Origin: Halorhabdus tiamatea SARL4B
GTDB taxonomy: Archaea > Halobacteriota > Halobacteria > Halobacteriales > Haloarculaceae
Assembly: GCF_000470655.1 (NCBI RefSeq)
Contig: NC_021921.1
Span: 496,001 to 560,000 of the forward strand
Direction of reading: 5' to 3'
Length of the DNA: 64,000 nucleotides
Made by a program: the position numbers and the translations under genes. Below are positions 1-8,267 of this stretch, one piece after another. Position 1 is the first letter of the stretch. Each line of letters opens with the position of its first letter. The notes beneath the pieces are model-generated. The model was given only the letters and a program-made list of their open reading frames with translations, ran no database searches and was not told the origin of the DNA.

Positions 1-50
1 AAGGGTTGAGAAAGCCGGGAGACGAGGCCGGAACTCCCACATTGGGAAGT

Positions 51-60
51 AAGCTTTAGA
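51..60 (+). promoter_or_regulatory. Probable TATA box of the xpb gene
   Basis: An AT-rich stretch (aagctttaga) is centred about 27 bases before the GTG at 84. That is the usual distance between a haloarchaeal TATA box and a leaderless start. Upstream context is cut off by the window edge. Confidence 0.4.
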
Positions 61-83
61 CCGTCGCGGGCTGATCTCGGATC

Positions 84-1433
84 GTGGAACGCGTCACGCT
101 GCGCTACGAGGACGGGACCATCCGGATCGACGGGCTGGACGCGGAGACGGCCGAGTCTCTCTCGAACGCCGAGCGCGACGAGCGTTCGAAGACCTGGCGA
201 GCTCCAGGATTTCGATACTCGGCGGTCCGTGACGCCATCGAGGCGACGGGCGCGGCCATCGACGACGAGATACTCGACCTCTCCACGCTCGACCTCGATT
301 CGGCCTACGAACTCAGATCATACCAGCAGGAGGCACTCGACGCCTGGCGAGAGGCAGGCGATCGTGGCGTCCTCGAACTCCCGACCGGGAGCGGCAAGAC
401 CGTCATCGGCATCGCGGCGATCGAAGCGCTCGGCACGCCGACGCTCGTGGTCGTCCCGACGATCGACTTACTGGAACAGTGGCGTGGGGAGTTACAGCGG
501 GAGTTCGACGTGCCGATCGGCCAACTCGGCGGCGGAACCCAGCGGCTCGAAGCCGTGACCGTCGCCACGTATAAATCGGCGTATCTCCGCGCTGGGGAGA
601 TCGGCGATCGTTTCGGCCTCGTCATTTTCGACGAGGTGCATCATCTCGGTGGCGAGGGATACCGCGACATTGCCAGACTGCTCGTCGCACCCGCTCGTCT
701 GGGACTAACCGCGACCTTCGAGCGACCGGACGGCGCGCACGAAATCGTGGCGGACCTGATCGGCGAGGTCGTCTATCGCCTCGACCCCGAGGAACTGGCC
801 GGCGAGCACCTCGCGCCGTACGACGTCAAACGCCTCGAAGTCCCGCTCACCGACGACGAGCGGGCCGCTTACGAACGCGATCAGGAAACCTTCACCGACT
901 ACCTCGCCCGATCTGACATCGACATGCAAAGCGGCGCGGACTACCGCCAACTCGTCATCCGCTCGGGGACGGACCCGGCGGCCCGGGAGGCACTCCTCGC
1001 CAAGCAACGCGCCCGATCGATCGTCCGGACAGCCGAGCGCAAGGTCGACGTCCTCGCAGAATTGCTCGATCGTCACGCCGACGATCGGGTGCTCGTGTTC
1101 ACCGCCTCGACCGACTTCGTCTATCGCCTCTCCGAGCGGTTCCTCCGGCCGGCGATCACTCACGAGACGGCGACCGACGAACGCACGGAGATCCTGCGTG
1201 GCTTTCGGACCGGGGCCTACTCGACGGTCATCACGGCGAACGTCCTCGACGAGGGGATCGACGTGCCCGACGCGAACGTGGCGATTCTGCTCGCAGGCAG
1301 CGGCAGCCAGCGGGAGTTCACCCAGCGGCTGGGCCGGATTCTCCGACCCACTGAGGACGGCGGCCGCGCGCTGCTGTACGAGGTCGTCTGTGCCGATACC
1401 GCCGAGGAGCGCGTCGCGAGCCGTCGGCGTTGA
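84..1433 (+). CDS. rad25: XPB/Rad25-type DNA repair helicase
   Basis: 449-residue superfamily 2 DNA helicase of the archaeal XPB (Rad25) type, the usual archaeal length. Visible parts are an N-terminal damage-recognition-like region (about 1-75), Walker A LPTGSGKT at 99-106, the DEVHH Walker B box at 183-187, GLTATF (motif III) at 207-212 followed by ERPD where eukaryotic XPB carries its RED motif, and a second RecA domain ending in the arginine-finger motif QRLGRILRP near 405-415. Known family members unwind DNA in repair with the nuclease Bax1. Here bax1 lies downstream at 2620 but is separated by two genes that are not part of the usual pair. The start is GTG, matched by a TATA box about 27 bases upstream. 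Confidence 0.92.
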   Translation: MERVTLRYEDGTIRIDGLDAETAESLSNAERDERSKTWRAPGFRYSAVRDAIEATGAAIDDEILDLSTLDLDSAYELRSYQQEALDAWREAGDRGVLELPTGSGKTVIGIAAIEALGTPTLVVVPTIDLLEQWRGELQREFDVPIGQLGGGTQRLEAVTVATYKSAYLRAGEIGDRFGLVIFDEVHHLGGEGYRDIARLLVAPARLGLTATFERPDGAHEIVADLIGEVVYRLDPEELAGEHLAPYDVKRLEVPLTDDERAAYERDQETFTDYLARSDIDMQSGADYRQLVIRSGTDPAAREALLAKQRARSIVRTAERKVDVLAELLDRHADDRVLVFTASTDFVYRLSERFLRPAITHETATDERTEILRGFRTGAYSTVITANVLDEGIDVPDANVAILLAGSGSQREFTQRLGRILRPTEDGGRALLYEVVCADTAEERVASRRR

Positions 1434-1460
1434 TCGTCGCTGTGGCCACGTAGAGATCAA

Positions 1461-1490
1461 TAATTTAAGTTAGGAATACAATTATATAGC
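1461..1490 (+). promoter_or_regulatory. AT-rich promoter of the HTH/unknown gene pair
   Basis: A strongly AT-rich island in GC-rich surroundings follows the xpb stop. Two TATA-like words are present: aatttaag near 1462 and ttatata at 1482-1488. The second is about 26 bases from the ATG at 1511, so a leaderless transcript is expected. The downstream pair therefore probably has its own promoter instead of reading through from xpb. Confidence 0.55.
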
Positions 1491-1510
1491 TATCGGCCCA
1501 ATGGACTCAC

Positions 1511-2077
1511 ATGGTGCCGATCGACCGGGACAACACGAAAGACGACGCTGACGAGAACAGTGAGTCCCCCGGTGACGCCGCCTGGAAAGCACACACGAGT
1601 GCGTTCGACCGTGTTCGCTCCGTTGCCCTCTCGATATCCGAACCGCGGCCTGCGGCCTGGATCGCTGAGGACGCACTCGTCGCCGAGAATACCGCCCGTC
1701 GACACCTGGAACGCCTCGCAGATCTCCATATCCTCAGTACGGACACGACTGGCGATGCAGTCACGTATTTTCCGGACCCGGTGTACGTCCGCACGCGTGA
1801 TCTGCGCGAGCTCGTCACCGAATACGATAGAGACGAGCTTGCGGGACTTGCTGGTGATCTCAAAGCAGACGTCGAATCCTGGCGGGACGAATACGACGTG
1901 GCTTCCCCGGATGAACTCCGTAGCACGGCGGCTACGGGCGGAACGAGTGCTGCGGAAGCACACGAACGCCGGCGTATCGCGAGTGACTGGGAACTTACGG
2001 CGTACCGTCTCTCACTGATCGAAGACGCCCTTTCACGGTACGACGAGTACAGTGAGACGCGGACAGCGACAGTATGA
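1511..2077 (+). CDS. Winged-helix DNA-binding protein (haloarchaeal DUF7342-like)
   Basis: 188 residues. An acidic N-terminus is followed by a winged-helix region at about 40-90: 'RPAAWIAEDALVAENTARRH' reads as the recognition-helix part and 'LHILSTDTTGD' as the wing. The C-terminal half is helical and charged (DRDELAGLAGDLKADVESW, then SDWELTAYRLSLIEDALSRY), probably a dimerisation or partner-binding region. The sequence resembles, from memory, the haloarchaeal family DUF7342. It overlaps the next gene by ATGA (2074-2077), so the two are translationally coupled. With its own AT-rich promoter, the layout is that of an antitoxin/regulator followed by an effector. That role is inference; no function is known to me. 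Confidence 0.7.
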   Translation: MVPIDRDNTKDDADENSESPGDAAWKAHTSAFDRVRSVALSISEPRPAAWIAEDALVAENTARRHLERLADLHILSTDTTGDAVTYFPDPVYVRTRDLRELVTEYDRDELAGLAGDLKADVESWRDEYDVASPDELRSTAATGGTSAAEAHERRRIASDWELTAYRLSLIEDALSRYDEYSETRTATV

Positions 2078-2544
2078 GTTCGCCGCGACGACCGGTTCAG
2101 GTTCGCGAATCACTCATCGTCACCGACGGTGGTAACTCAGACGATCTCGGTCAGCAGCGCCACCGCATTCTTCGGGAGCTCCGACGCGAACTCGAACGCC
2201 ATCCGGCAGTACAGCGAGTCAATGGTAGTCCAGCGGATAGCGTCAGCGAACTCCGTGCAACCCTTGATCCGGGAATCCTCGGTGCCGATGCCGAAGAAGC
2301 CACACTCCGGGTCACGTGGTGGCCAATGCCGGACGATCCGGGATACGTGTTCCATTACAGCGACGACACCGGATTCGATTGTGGCTGGCATCGTGAGCCG
2401 AATCCACACGTCGACGGGAAGCTACACTATCAGGAACGCTCGTCTGCGGAATCATATCAATACGAATCGGTGTCGTTCTCGGCGGAGACACCCCCTCGAA
2501 TTCTCTGGACCGTCCTGGATAGGCTTACGGACCGTCTCAGCTGA
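2074..2544 (+). CDS. Unknown acidic protein, possible TumE/DUF6516-like toxin
   Basis: 156 residues, coupled to the upstream winged-helix gene by a 4-base ATGA overlap. Residues about 25-45 form a helix (RHRILRELRRELERHP). The core carries the most distinctive motif, FDCGWHREPNPHVDGKLHYQ (about 100-120), with three histidines, then an aromatic strand and a final helix WTVLDRLTDRL. The spaced histidines after a Phe-Asp resemble my memory of TumE-like (DUF6516) toxins, which also pair with a small HTH antitoxin, but I could not test this. It could equally be an accessory partner of the HTH protein. No signal peptide or membrane segment is present. Confidence 0.6.
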   Translation: MSSPRRPVQVRESLIVTDGGNSDDLGQQRHRILRELRRELERHPAVQRVNGSPADSVSELRATLDPGILGADAEEATLRVTWWPMPDDPGYVFHYSDDTGFDCGWHREPNPHVDGKLHYQERSSAESYQYESVSFSAETPPRILWTVLDRLTDRLS

Positions 2545-2619
2545 ACATTGCTCCCGTAGCTGAAACGGATCGTCGTCACCACCGGTGGCTTTTCGTCTCC
2601 CACCGACGAAGTTTCCTCC

Positions 2620-4131
2620 GTGCTGAGCAAGGACCTGCTGCGCGTCTCCCGGGCTGGCGGCGGCTACCAGCCTCAGTTCGTCGGCGATGACCAGCGGGAC
2701 CTCGCAGCGCGGGTAATCGGCGTCTTTCAGGGTCACGTCGGCGAGCGGCGCGAGGACCTCACCGCAGCGTTGACCGACGTAGAACGGGCGGCCGACGACT
2801 TCAAACTCGTCCGCGGCTTCGCCAAACTCCTCGAACGCGACGCCACCTTCGAGACGCGAGCCCCACTCCCGCCAGCGCGGACACGCCGGGCGGCCTTCGA
2901 GGCCGCCGAATCTGTGGGCGTCGTCACCGAAGACGAACGCAAGCAGGCACTCGGGCAGGCCGCCGATCGCCTGGGGAGCGACCGCGCCGCCGTCGAGTCG
3001 TCGCTGTACGCCGATCTCGAGGCGCGACAGATTCTCGCGGAAATCGACCGGGGGTGGACGCCGACAACACTCCTCGAACAGTACAACCTGTCGCTGGCGG
3101 GGACGGCGCTGTTCGACGCGACGGCCGTCCGGATCCGCTCGTCTGACCCGAAGGCGCTCGTCAGCGCCGTCAAGCGGTTCGGCTTGTTGTATGAGGTCGA
3201 CCGGACGGACGACGGGACGCGAGAGCTCCACGTGACCGGGCCAGACGCGCTGTTCGAATCGACGCGCCGATACGGAACTCAGTTCGCCCGACTCCTTCGT
3301 AGCGTGGCGAAAACTGCGGAGTGGCGGCTCGAAGCGACCATCGACGACGACGGACGAGAGCGGACGATGACGCTCACTGACGCCGACGTCTCGGTCCCCG
3401 ACATCGACCCGGTCGTCGAGCCGACCTACGACAGTGACGTCGAGGCCGACTTCGCCACCCGGTTTGGGTCGCTCGATCTGCCCTGGGAACTGCTCCGCGA
3501 ACCCGAGGCGCTCGAAGCCGGCGCGAGCGTCGCCATCCCCGACTTCGCGTTCGAGTACCGCCACGGTGACTTTCGCGTGTTCTTCGAGATCATGGGCTTT
3601 TGGACGCCGGAATACGTCGAGAAGAAACTCGCCCAGTTCGACGCGATCGAAGACGTCGAATTGCTCGTCGCCTACGACGAGAGCCTCGGCGTCGGCGAGG
3701 CGATCGAAGCCCGAGACCACCGCGCGATCCCCTACACTGGTTCAGTCCGGGTGAAGGATGTCCGGGACGCGCTCCGGCGCTACGAGACCGATCTCGTTGC
3801 CGCGAACGTCGCCGACCTGCCGGCGGAACTCGAACCCGAGGCCGACGTACGCACGCTCGCGGAACTGGCCGAGACTCACGGCGTGAGTCAGGACGCCGTC
3901 GAGACGGTCAACTTTCCCGCCCACGAGCGGGTCGGCCGGACGCTGGTTCGACCGTCTGTTCTCGAGGATCTGGCGGGCGAGATTGAAGCGGGGATGACAC
4001 TTGACGGGGCCGAGACAGTTCTCGACGCGTACGGAATCGACGACGCCAGTGCGGTGCTCTCGTGGCTGGGCTATCGCGTCGAGTGGGAGGGCCTCGGCGG
4101 CGGCGTGATCCGCGAGCAGAACTCCGATTGA
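2620..4131 (+). CDS. bax1: Bax1-type nuclease (DUF790), partner of XPB
   Basis: 503 residues of the DUF790/Bax1 family. Bax1 binds XPB and cuts beside the unwound bubble in archaeal nucleotide excision repair. The N-terminus (MLSKDLLRV, then GGGYQPQF) is typical of the family. The nuclease centre lies around 295-340: DFAFEYRHGDFRVFFEIMG followed by FWTPEYVEKK, a PD-(D/E)xK arrangement. The C-terminal part holds a predicted HTH-like region. Start is GTG at 2620. The two genes between 1434 and 2619 separate it from xpb; whether it is still transcribed from the xpb promoter, or from the cassette promoter, cannot be seen. Confidence 0.85.
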   Translation: MLSKDLLRVSRAGGGYQPQFVGDDQRDLAARVIGVFQGHVGERREDLTAALTDVERAADDFKLVRGFAKLLERDATFETRAPLPPARTRRAAFEAAESVGVVTEDERKQALGQAADRLGSDRAAVESSLYADLEARQILAEIDRGWTPTTLLEQYNLSLAGTALFDATAVRIRSSDPKALVSAVKRFGLLYEVDRTDDGTRELHVTGPDALFESTRRYGTQFARLLRSVAKTAEWRLEATIDDDGRERTMTLTDADVSVPDIDPVVEPTYDSDVEADFATRFGSLDLPWELLREPEALEAGASVAIPDFAFEYRHGDFRVFFEIMGFWTPEYVEKKLAQFDAIEDVELLVAYDESLGVGEAIEARDHRAIPYTGSVRVKDVRDALRRYETDLVAANVADLPAELEPEADVRTLAELAETHGVSQDAVETVNFPAHERVGRTLVRPSVLEDLAGEIEAGMTLDGAETVLDAYGIDDASAVLSWLGYRVEWEGLGGGVIREQNSD

Positions 4132-4134
4132 TTG

Positions 4135-4668
4135 TTACAGCTCGCGTCGCCGGCCTTTCGGCACCTGCGACCGCAACTCGCCGTGGACGTACAGCCCGAC
4201 GCCGAGGGGTTCGACTTCGCCGGCGAGGTCGTGGGTGACGATCAGGTAGCCCCAGTCGCCGTCCCATTCGAGATCCTGATCCTCACCGGCGACGAACGTC
4301 CGGGCCTGCTCGCGGGAGAGGTGGAGCACGTTCGACTCGGCGTGGTCACCGAAGCGCTGGACCGCCTCAAGCGTCGGCTTCCAGTGTTCCTGGCGGGTCC
4401 GGAGGAACGTCATCCCCAGTGCTTCGACGTGGACCGGTGACGGAAGGTCACCGTAGAACACCCAGATCTTGCCCGATCCGCGCTCCCAGAACGAATGACT
4501 TTCGAAGGTCTCCGGCGAAACGCCAAAGCGCTCCTGCCAGTAGTCGAGGACGTCCTGTCGAGTGGGACGGCCGGCGACTTCTCGTTCGTCGGCCGTCGCC
4601 GGCAAGCGGTCGAAGCGGTCGCCGTCGTTCTCACCGAGTTCGGGGCCACCCTCGCTCCCGTCGGTCAT
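4135..4668 (-). CDS. DUF7122-like protein following the m5C methyltransferase
   Basis: 177 residues. The ATG at 4668 is chosen because it overlaps the methyltransferase stop as ATGA (4665-4668); the reading frame stays open further upstream, but that stretch lies inside the methyltransferase gene and is basic and low complexity. The acidic N-terminus precedes a globular domain with ETFESHSFWERGSGKIWVFY and a C-terminal EVEPLGVGLYVHGELRSQVP. The layout resembles PUA-like RNA-binding proteins encoded beside RsmB-type enzymes, as in haloarchaeal DUF7122 (from memory). A role in guiding or assisting RNA modification is inferred only from coupling to that gene. Confidence 0.75.
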   Translation of the reverse strand: MTDGSEGGPELGENDGDRFDRLPATADEREVAGRPTRQDVLDYWQERFGVSPETFESHSFWERGSGKIWVFYGDLPSPVHVEALGMTFLRTRQEHWKPTLEAVQRFGDHAESNVLHLSREQARTFVAGEDQDLEWDGDWGYLIVTHDLAGEVEPLGVGLYVHGELRSQVPKGRRREL

Positions 4669-5573
4669 GCTGTCACCTCCAACTTCGCGACGAAGAACCC
4701 GCCCGTGTCGTTGAGGTGGGGATAGACCCGGTGAGCCTTCTCGACGCTCGAATCGAAGGTCTCGCCGTCCCACGCCGTGACGCCGGGCCGACTTTCGAGC
4801 GGGAGATCGACCGAGACGAGCCGGGCTGATGTCTCTTCGAGGGCGAAATCGAGGACGGCCTCGTTCTCCTCGGGGGCGAACGTACACGTCGAGTAGACGA
4901 CGGTCCCGCCGGGCTCGGTGACCTCGATCGCCCGCCGGAGGATCCCCTTCTGTGCGCTGGCGATGCCGGCGACGTGATCCAGCGACCACTCATCGAGGGT
5001 GTCGGGGTTCTTCCGGATCGTCCCCTCACACGAACAGGGAACGTCGACGAGGGCGTGATCGTATTGTGCGCCGTCGAAGGGTTTCAACGAGTGATTCCGG
5101 GCGTCCTCGTTGGTGACCGCGAGGTTCGTGACGCCGAGGCGCTCGGCGTTCGACCGGAGCGCCGAGAGCCGGCCGAGGTTGTTGTCCGTCGCCACGATCG
5201 TCCCCTCGTCGTGCATCAGCGCGGCGAGCTGGGTCGTCTTGCTTCCCGGGGCAGCCGTAGCGTCCCAGACGCGGTCGCCCGGGCTGGGGTCCAACACGAC
5301 TGGCGGCAACGCCGAGACTTCCTCCTGGCCGTGGAGCCAGCCCTGGACGTACGGCCAGTTCGATCCGGGGCTATCGTCGGGCAAACGCAGCAGTCCGTCG
5401 TGCCACTCGACTGCCTCGTAGGCGATCCCCTCGGTCTCCAGGGCTGCTTTCGCCCGTTCGACGGTCGTCTTGAGCGTGTTGACTCGGACGACCGACGGCA
5501 GCGGCCGACGGCAGGCTGACCGGAACGCGGCGGGGTCCTCGAGGAGCGACTCGTAACGCGCCAGTACGTCCAT
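4665..5573 (-). CDS. RsmB/NOP2-type RNA (cytosine-5) methyltransferase
   Basis: 302 residues, SAM-dependent class I methyltransferase of the NOP2/Sun/RsmB family, which makes m5C in rRNA or tRNA. Motif I is DATAAPGSKTTQLAAL, motif IV DVPCSCEGT holds the two-cysteine active site with the second cysteine of motif VI in VVYSTCTFAPEENE. The N-terminal part (RVNTLKTT, then WHDGLLRLP) is the RNA-binding arm. The ATG at 5573 gives the normal archaeal length. It overlaps the following DUF7122-like gene by 4 bases, an evident operon. Whether the target is rRNA or tRNA cannot be told from sequence. Confidence 0.9.
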   Translation of the reverse strand: MDVLARYESLLEDPAAFRSACRRPLPSVVRVNTLKTTVERAKAALETEGIAYEAVEWHDGLLRLPDDSPGSNWPYVQGWLHGQEEVSALPPVVLDPSPGDRVWDATAAPGSKTTQLAALMHDEGTIVATDNNLGRLSALRSNAERLGVTNLAVTNEDARNHSLKPFDGAQYDHALVDVPCSCEGTIRKNPDTLDEWSLDHVAGIASAQKGILRRAIEVTEPGGTVVYSTCTFAPEENEAVLDFALEETSARLVSVDLPLESRPGVTAWDGETFDSSVEKAHRVYPHLNDTGGFFVAKLEVTA

Positions 5574-5673
5574 GGGCGGCGTTGGTCGTGGGCTCGTTAG
5601 TCGGTTTCGACCGTGGTTTCGACGGCGGCCCTTCGGCGGCGATCCGTCGGCGGCTGGAGGGCGACCTGTCGGC

Positions 5674-5738
5674 GACCGGGGACCGACCCGTCGGAGACCG
5701 GGGACCGACCCGTCGGAGACCGGGACCGACCCGTCGGC
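5674..5738. repeat. Three tandem 22-bp repeats upstream of the PAC2 gene
   Basis: The unit gaccggggaccgacccgtcg plus 'ga' occurs at 5674-5695, 5696-5717 and, with one G fewer, at 5718-5738. Each unit contains a smaller internal gaccg repeat. It sits between two divergent genes, about 40 bases before the PAC2 start. It may be a replication-slippage tract or carry binding sites. Confidence 0.8.
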
Positions 5739-5778
5739 TGGCCACTACGTTTTTGCCCCGAAAGAGTGAATAGGTACC

Positions 5779-6516
5779 ATGGCACAGATATCGGTCCACG
5801 AACCGGACGTCGCACTCTCCGACCCGACGCTCGTCGAGGGGCTCCCGGGCGTCGGCCTGGTCGGGAAGATCACTGCCGATCACCTCGTCGAAACCTTCGA
5901 GATGACCCACTACGCGACCTGTCACTGCGAGGGGCTCCCCGACATCGCAATCTACCACGAGAACGACCCAGATATCACCGGGGCAGTCCGGCTGTACGCC
6001 GACTCGGACCGCGATCTCCTCGTCCTCCAGAGCGATGTCCCGGTCTCGCCGAACGCCGCCGAGGAGTTCGCGGGGTGTCTCACCGGCTGGATCCGCGAGC
6101 ACGATGCCCTACCGCTCTATCTCAGCGGCCGACCCACCGACCCTGACGACGACCGGGCGACCTACGGCGTCGCGACGGGTGAGGCCGGTGATATCCTGGC
6201 TGCCCACGACATCGCTCCGCCGGACGAACGAGGCGCGATCAGCGGCCCGACCGGCGCGTTGCTCTACGAGGCGAGCCGACAGGACGTCGACGCGCTCGGC
6301 GTGATCGTCGAGGCGTCGGGGCGGTTCCCCGACCCCGCCGCCGCAAAGACGCTCATCGAGACGGCGATCGAGCCGATCACCGGCCTCACGGTCGAGACCG
6401 ACACGTTGCTCGAACAGGCCGAGGAGATCCGGGCGACCCGCCAGCAACTCGCCCGCCGGATGCAACAGGCCCAGGAAGAGAGTTCGAAGGCCGAACCCGT
6501 CGGGATGTATCAGTAG
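5779..6516 (+). CDS. PAC2-family protein (proteasome assembly chaperone-like)
   Basis: 245 residues of the PAC2 family (related to eukaryotic proteasome assembling chaperone 2). The diagnostic start 'DPTLVEGLPGVGLVGKITAD' and the pattern LVLQSDVPVSP are present. The C-terminal about 35 residues form a charged Gln-rich helix (EQAEEIRATRQQLARRMQQA) that could be a coiled coil. A proteasome link fits the haloarchaeal background (PAN is encoded at 22656), but archaeal PAC2 proteins have no settled role. The ATG at 5779 is preceded by a TATA-like 'acgttttt' stretch near 5748. Confidence 0.85.
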   Translation: MAQISVHEPDVALSDPTLVEGLPGVGLVGKITADHLVETFEMTHYATCHCEGLPDIAIYHENDPDITGAVRLYADSDRDLLVLQSDVPVSPNAAEEFAGCLTGWIREHDALPLYLSGRPTDPDDDRATYGVATGEAGDILAAHDIAPPDERGAISGPTGALLYEASRQDVDALGVIVEASGRFPDPAAAKTLIETAIEPITGLTVETDTLLEQAEEIRATRQQLARRMQQAQEESSKAEPVGMYQ

Positions 6517-6594
6517 CGCGTTCCCAGCGACTGGGGCCGACGCCAGCGGTCTCGAAGCGTTTTTCGGCGACTGGTCCGAACCTGGTCGAACACT

Positions 6595-7311
6595 GTGATC
6601 GACGCACTACTGACGGGACTGGTGGGGTCGCTGTTCGGGCTGGCGCTGGCCGCGCCACCCGGACCGATGAACGCCGTCATCGCAGAAGAGAGCGTCGTGG
6701 GCGGGTTCCGGGCCGGCGTCACCGCCGGTCTGGGAGCGATGATCGCCGACGCGACCTTCTTCGTCCTCTCGGTGCTCGGTGTCGTCGCTATCGTCCAGGA
6801 AGCGACGCTCCTCCAGGGGACGATGGTGGGGATCGGTGGTGTCTTGATGCTGTATTTCGCCGCCGATGCCGTCCGGGAGATCGATCAGACGTTCATCGCG
6901 TTCGACGAGGGGACGCCGAGTGCCGACGACAGCGGCGATCGACCGCGCACACGCGGCTTCCGGCGGGCGTTCGTGCTCGCGCTCACGAACCCCTATCAGA
7001 TCATCTTCTGGCTGACTGTCGGCGTCGGCCTGCTCACGCCGGGGACGGTCGACGTCCTCGCCCAGACGCCCTACGTCGGCGACCAGCTCGCGGGCCTGGT
7101 CGTCGTCCGAACGGGCGAGCCGATCCTGCTGGTCGGCCTCTTTGCGGGCATCGCTGTCTGGATCGTCGGGTTCCCGGCGACACTCGTGGGTGCGGGTCGA
7201 CGGATCGATCGCTTCGCGCCGGTCGTGGCCGGACTCAGTGCGCTCTTCCTGGCTGGGTTCGGCGTGTTTTTCCTCTACGACGCACTGTCGACGCTCGGCC
7301 TGGTCGGCTAA
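6595..7311 (+). CDS. LysE/RhtB-type exporter
   Basis: 238 residues, about six membrane segments. The first helix contains the family signature 'APPGPMNAVIAEESVVGGFR' (about 20-40), and the middle contains LALTNPYQIIFWLTVG with the conserved Asn-Pro. Members export amino acids or related small molecules in the cytoplasmic membrane. A polar loop (about 105-125, TPSADDSGDRPRTRG) separates the halves. The GTG at 6595 is preferred because it begins just before the first helix; the substrate cannot be told. Confidence 0.85.
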   Translation: MIDALLTGLVGSLFGLALAAPPGPMNAVIAEESVVGGFRAGVTAGLGAMIADATFFVLSVLGVVAIVQEATLLQGTMVGIGGVLMLYFAADAVREIDQTFIAFDEGTPSADDSGDRPRTRGFRRAFVLALTNPYQIIFWLTVGVGLLTPGTVDVLAQTPYVGDQLAGLVVVRTGEPILLVGLFAGIAVWIVGFPATLVGAGRRIDRFAPVVAGLSALFLAGFGVFFLYDALSTLGLVG

Positions 7312-7353
7312 CTCACCGCCAGACGCTCCCAGATTGTGACAGCGAACTGCTGT

Positions 7354-8040
7354 TCAGGTTTCGCTTTCGGCGTCGACCACTGCGAGTTCCTCTTCGAGCC
7401 ACTCCCTGAACCACCGGGCACGCTTGAGCCGGCGGTGGAGGTACGCCTCGGCGGTGTCACTTTCGATGCGCTCGCGGGCGTCCTGACCCCGCTCGGTGAC
7501 GCGCTCGACCATCTCGGGGGCGTCGACGTGCGACCGCGACTCGTAGCCCATGCGCAGGAGGAGGAGTGCCGTCCCGTTGGCCCCGACTTTGTCGAGGACG
7601 TCGGCCTCGATGAGACACCGGGTCTCTAAAGGCAGGTCGGTGAGGTCGCCCTGATATGAGTGGTCCTCGATCGCGGCGACGACCTGTTCGACGAACGACG
7701 GCGGGTAGTCGCTGTGCGTGTCGAGGAACTCCTTGGCGATGCGTGCCCCGGCCGCGGCGTGTTCGTCCTGCTCGGCTTCGAGTTTCGCCACGTCGTGAAA
7801 GAGTGCAGCGACGCGCGTGACTTCGACGTCAGCCCCCTCCTCACGAGCGATGTCCGTCGCGAGGTCGACCACGTTGAGGATGTGGTTGAACCGGTACTCC
7901 GCCGAGTGCCAGGGGTACCACCGCATCCGGCCGCCGGCCTGTTCGTTCTCGACGCTGGCCTCGAGATAGTCGTGGACGAACCGCTTCATCTCCTCGAACT
8001 CCGCCGTAGACACTGGCGACTCCCGGATTTCAACACCCAC
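7354..8040 (-). CDS. HD-domain phosphohydrolase
   Basis: 228 residues. The HD metal site is visible: H53 (RFNHIL), H82-D83 (LFHDVAK) and a later Asp in LIEADVLDKVG. The family contains metal-dependent phosphohydrolases acting on nucleotides; substrate unknown. The gene converges on the LysE-type gene with 42 bases between. GTG start at 8040, with a TATA box (CTTTTTATG on the minus strand, 8078-8088) placing transcription start about 15 bases upstream. Confidence 0.85.
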   Translation of the reverse strand: MGVEIRESPVSTAEFEEMKRFVHDYLEASVENEQAGGRMRWYPWHSAEYRFNHILNVVDLATDIAREEGADVEVTRVAALFHDVAKLEAEQDEHAAAGARIAKEFLDTHSDYPPSFVEQVVAAIEDHSYQGDLTDLPLETRCLIEADVLDKVGANGTALLLLRMGYESRSHVDAPEMVERVTERGQDARERIESDTAEAYLHRRLKRARWFREWLEEELAVVDAESET

Positions 8041-8077
8041 AGAACCACCCCCAAATGTCGCGTGTTTCGGTCATCTT

Positions 8078-8088
8078 GCATAAAAAGA
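8078..8088 (-). promoter_or_regulatory. TATA box of the HD-domain gene
   Basis: On the minus strand the bases read CTTTTTATGCA, a good archaeal TATA element about 40 bases before the GTG at 8040. Confidence 0.5.
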
Positions 8089-8237
8089 AGCGGCTGTGAC
8101 TCTTTAGCGTTACGACACCGACAGGACTGCGTCGCCGCGCCATCACGGCCGTCCACCACCAGTCTTGTCAACAGGAGAGACAGACGTGTTCTGAAGGTGT
8201 GTCGGTCCGGCGAGTAACTGTTGCAGACGCCGGTTGG

Positions 8238-8246
8238 CTTAAGTTG
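8238..8246 (+). promoter_or_regulatory. TATA box of the acetyltransferase gene
   Basis: The element cttaagttg is centred about 26 bases before the ATG at 8268. This spacing predicts a leaderless mRNA and is the main reason for choosing that ATG over an in-frame upstream start at 8199. Confidence 0.5.
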
Positions 8247-8267
8247 ACACGCGAGAGATTGCGTAGC

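Noticed and set aside
2452-3720. 422-codon minus-strand frame across the bax1 gene
   Set aside because: The plus strand encodes a complete DUF790 protein there; the minus frame has no recognisable domain.
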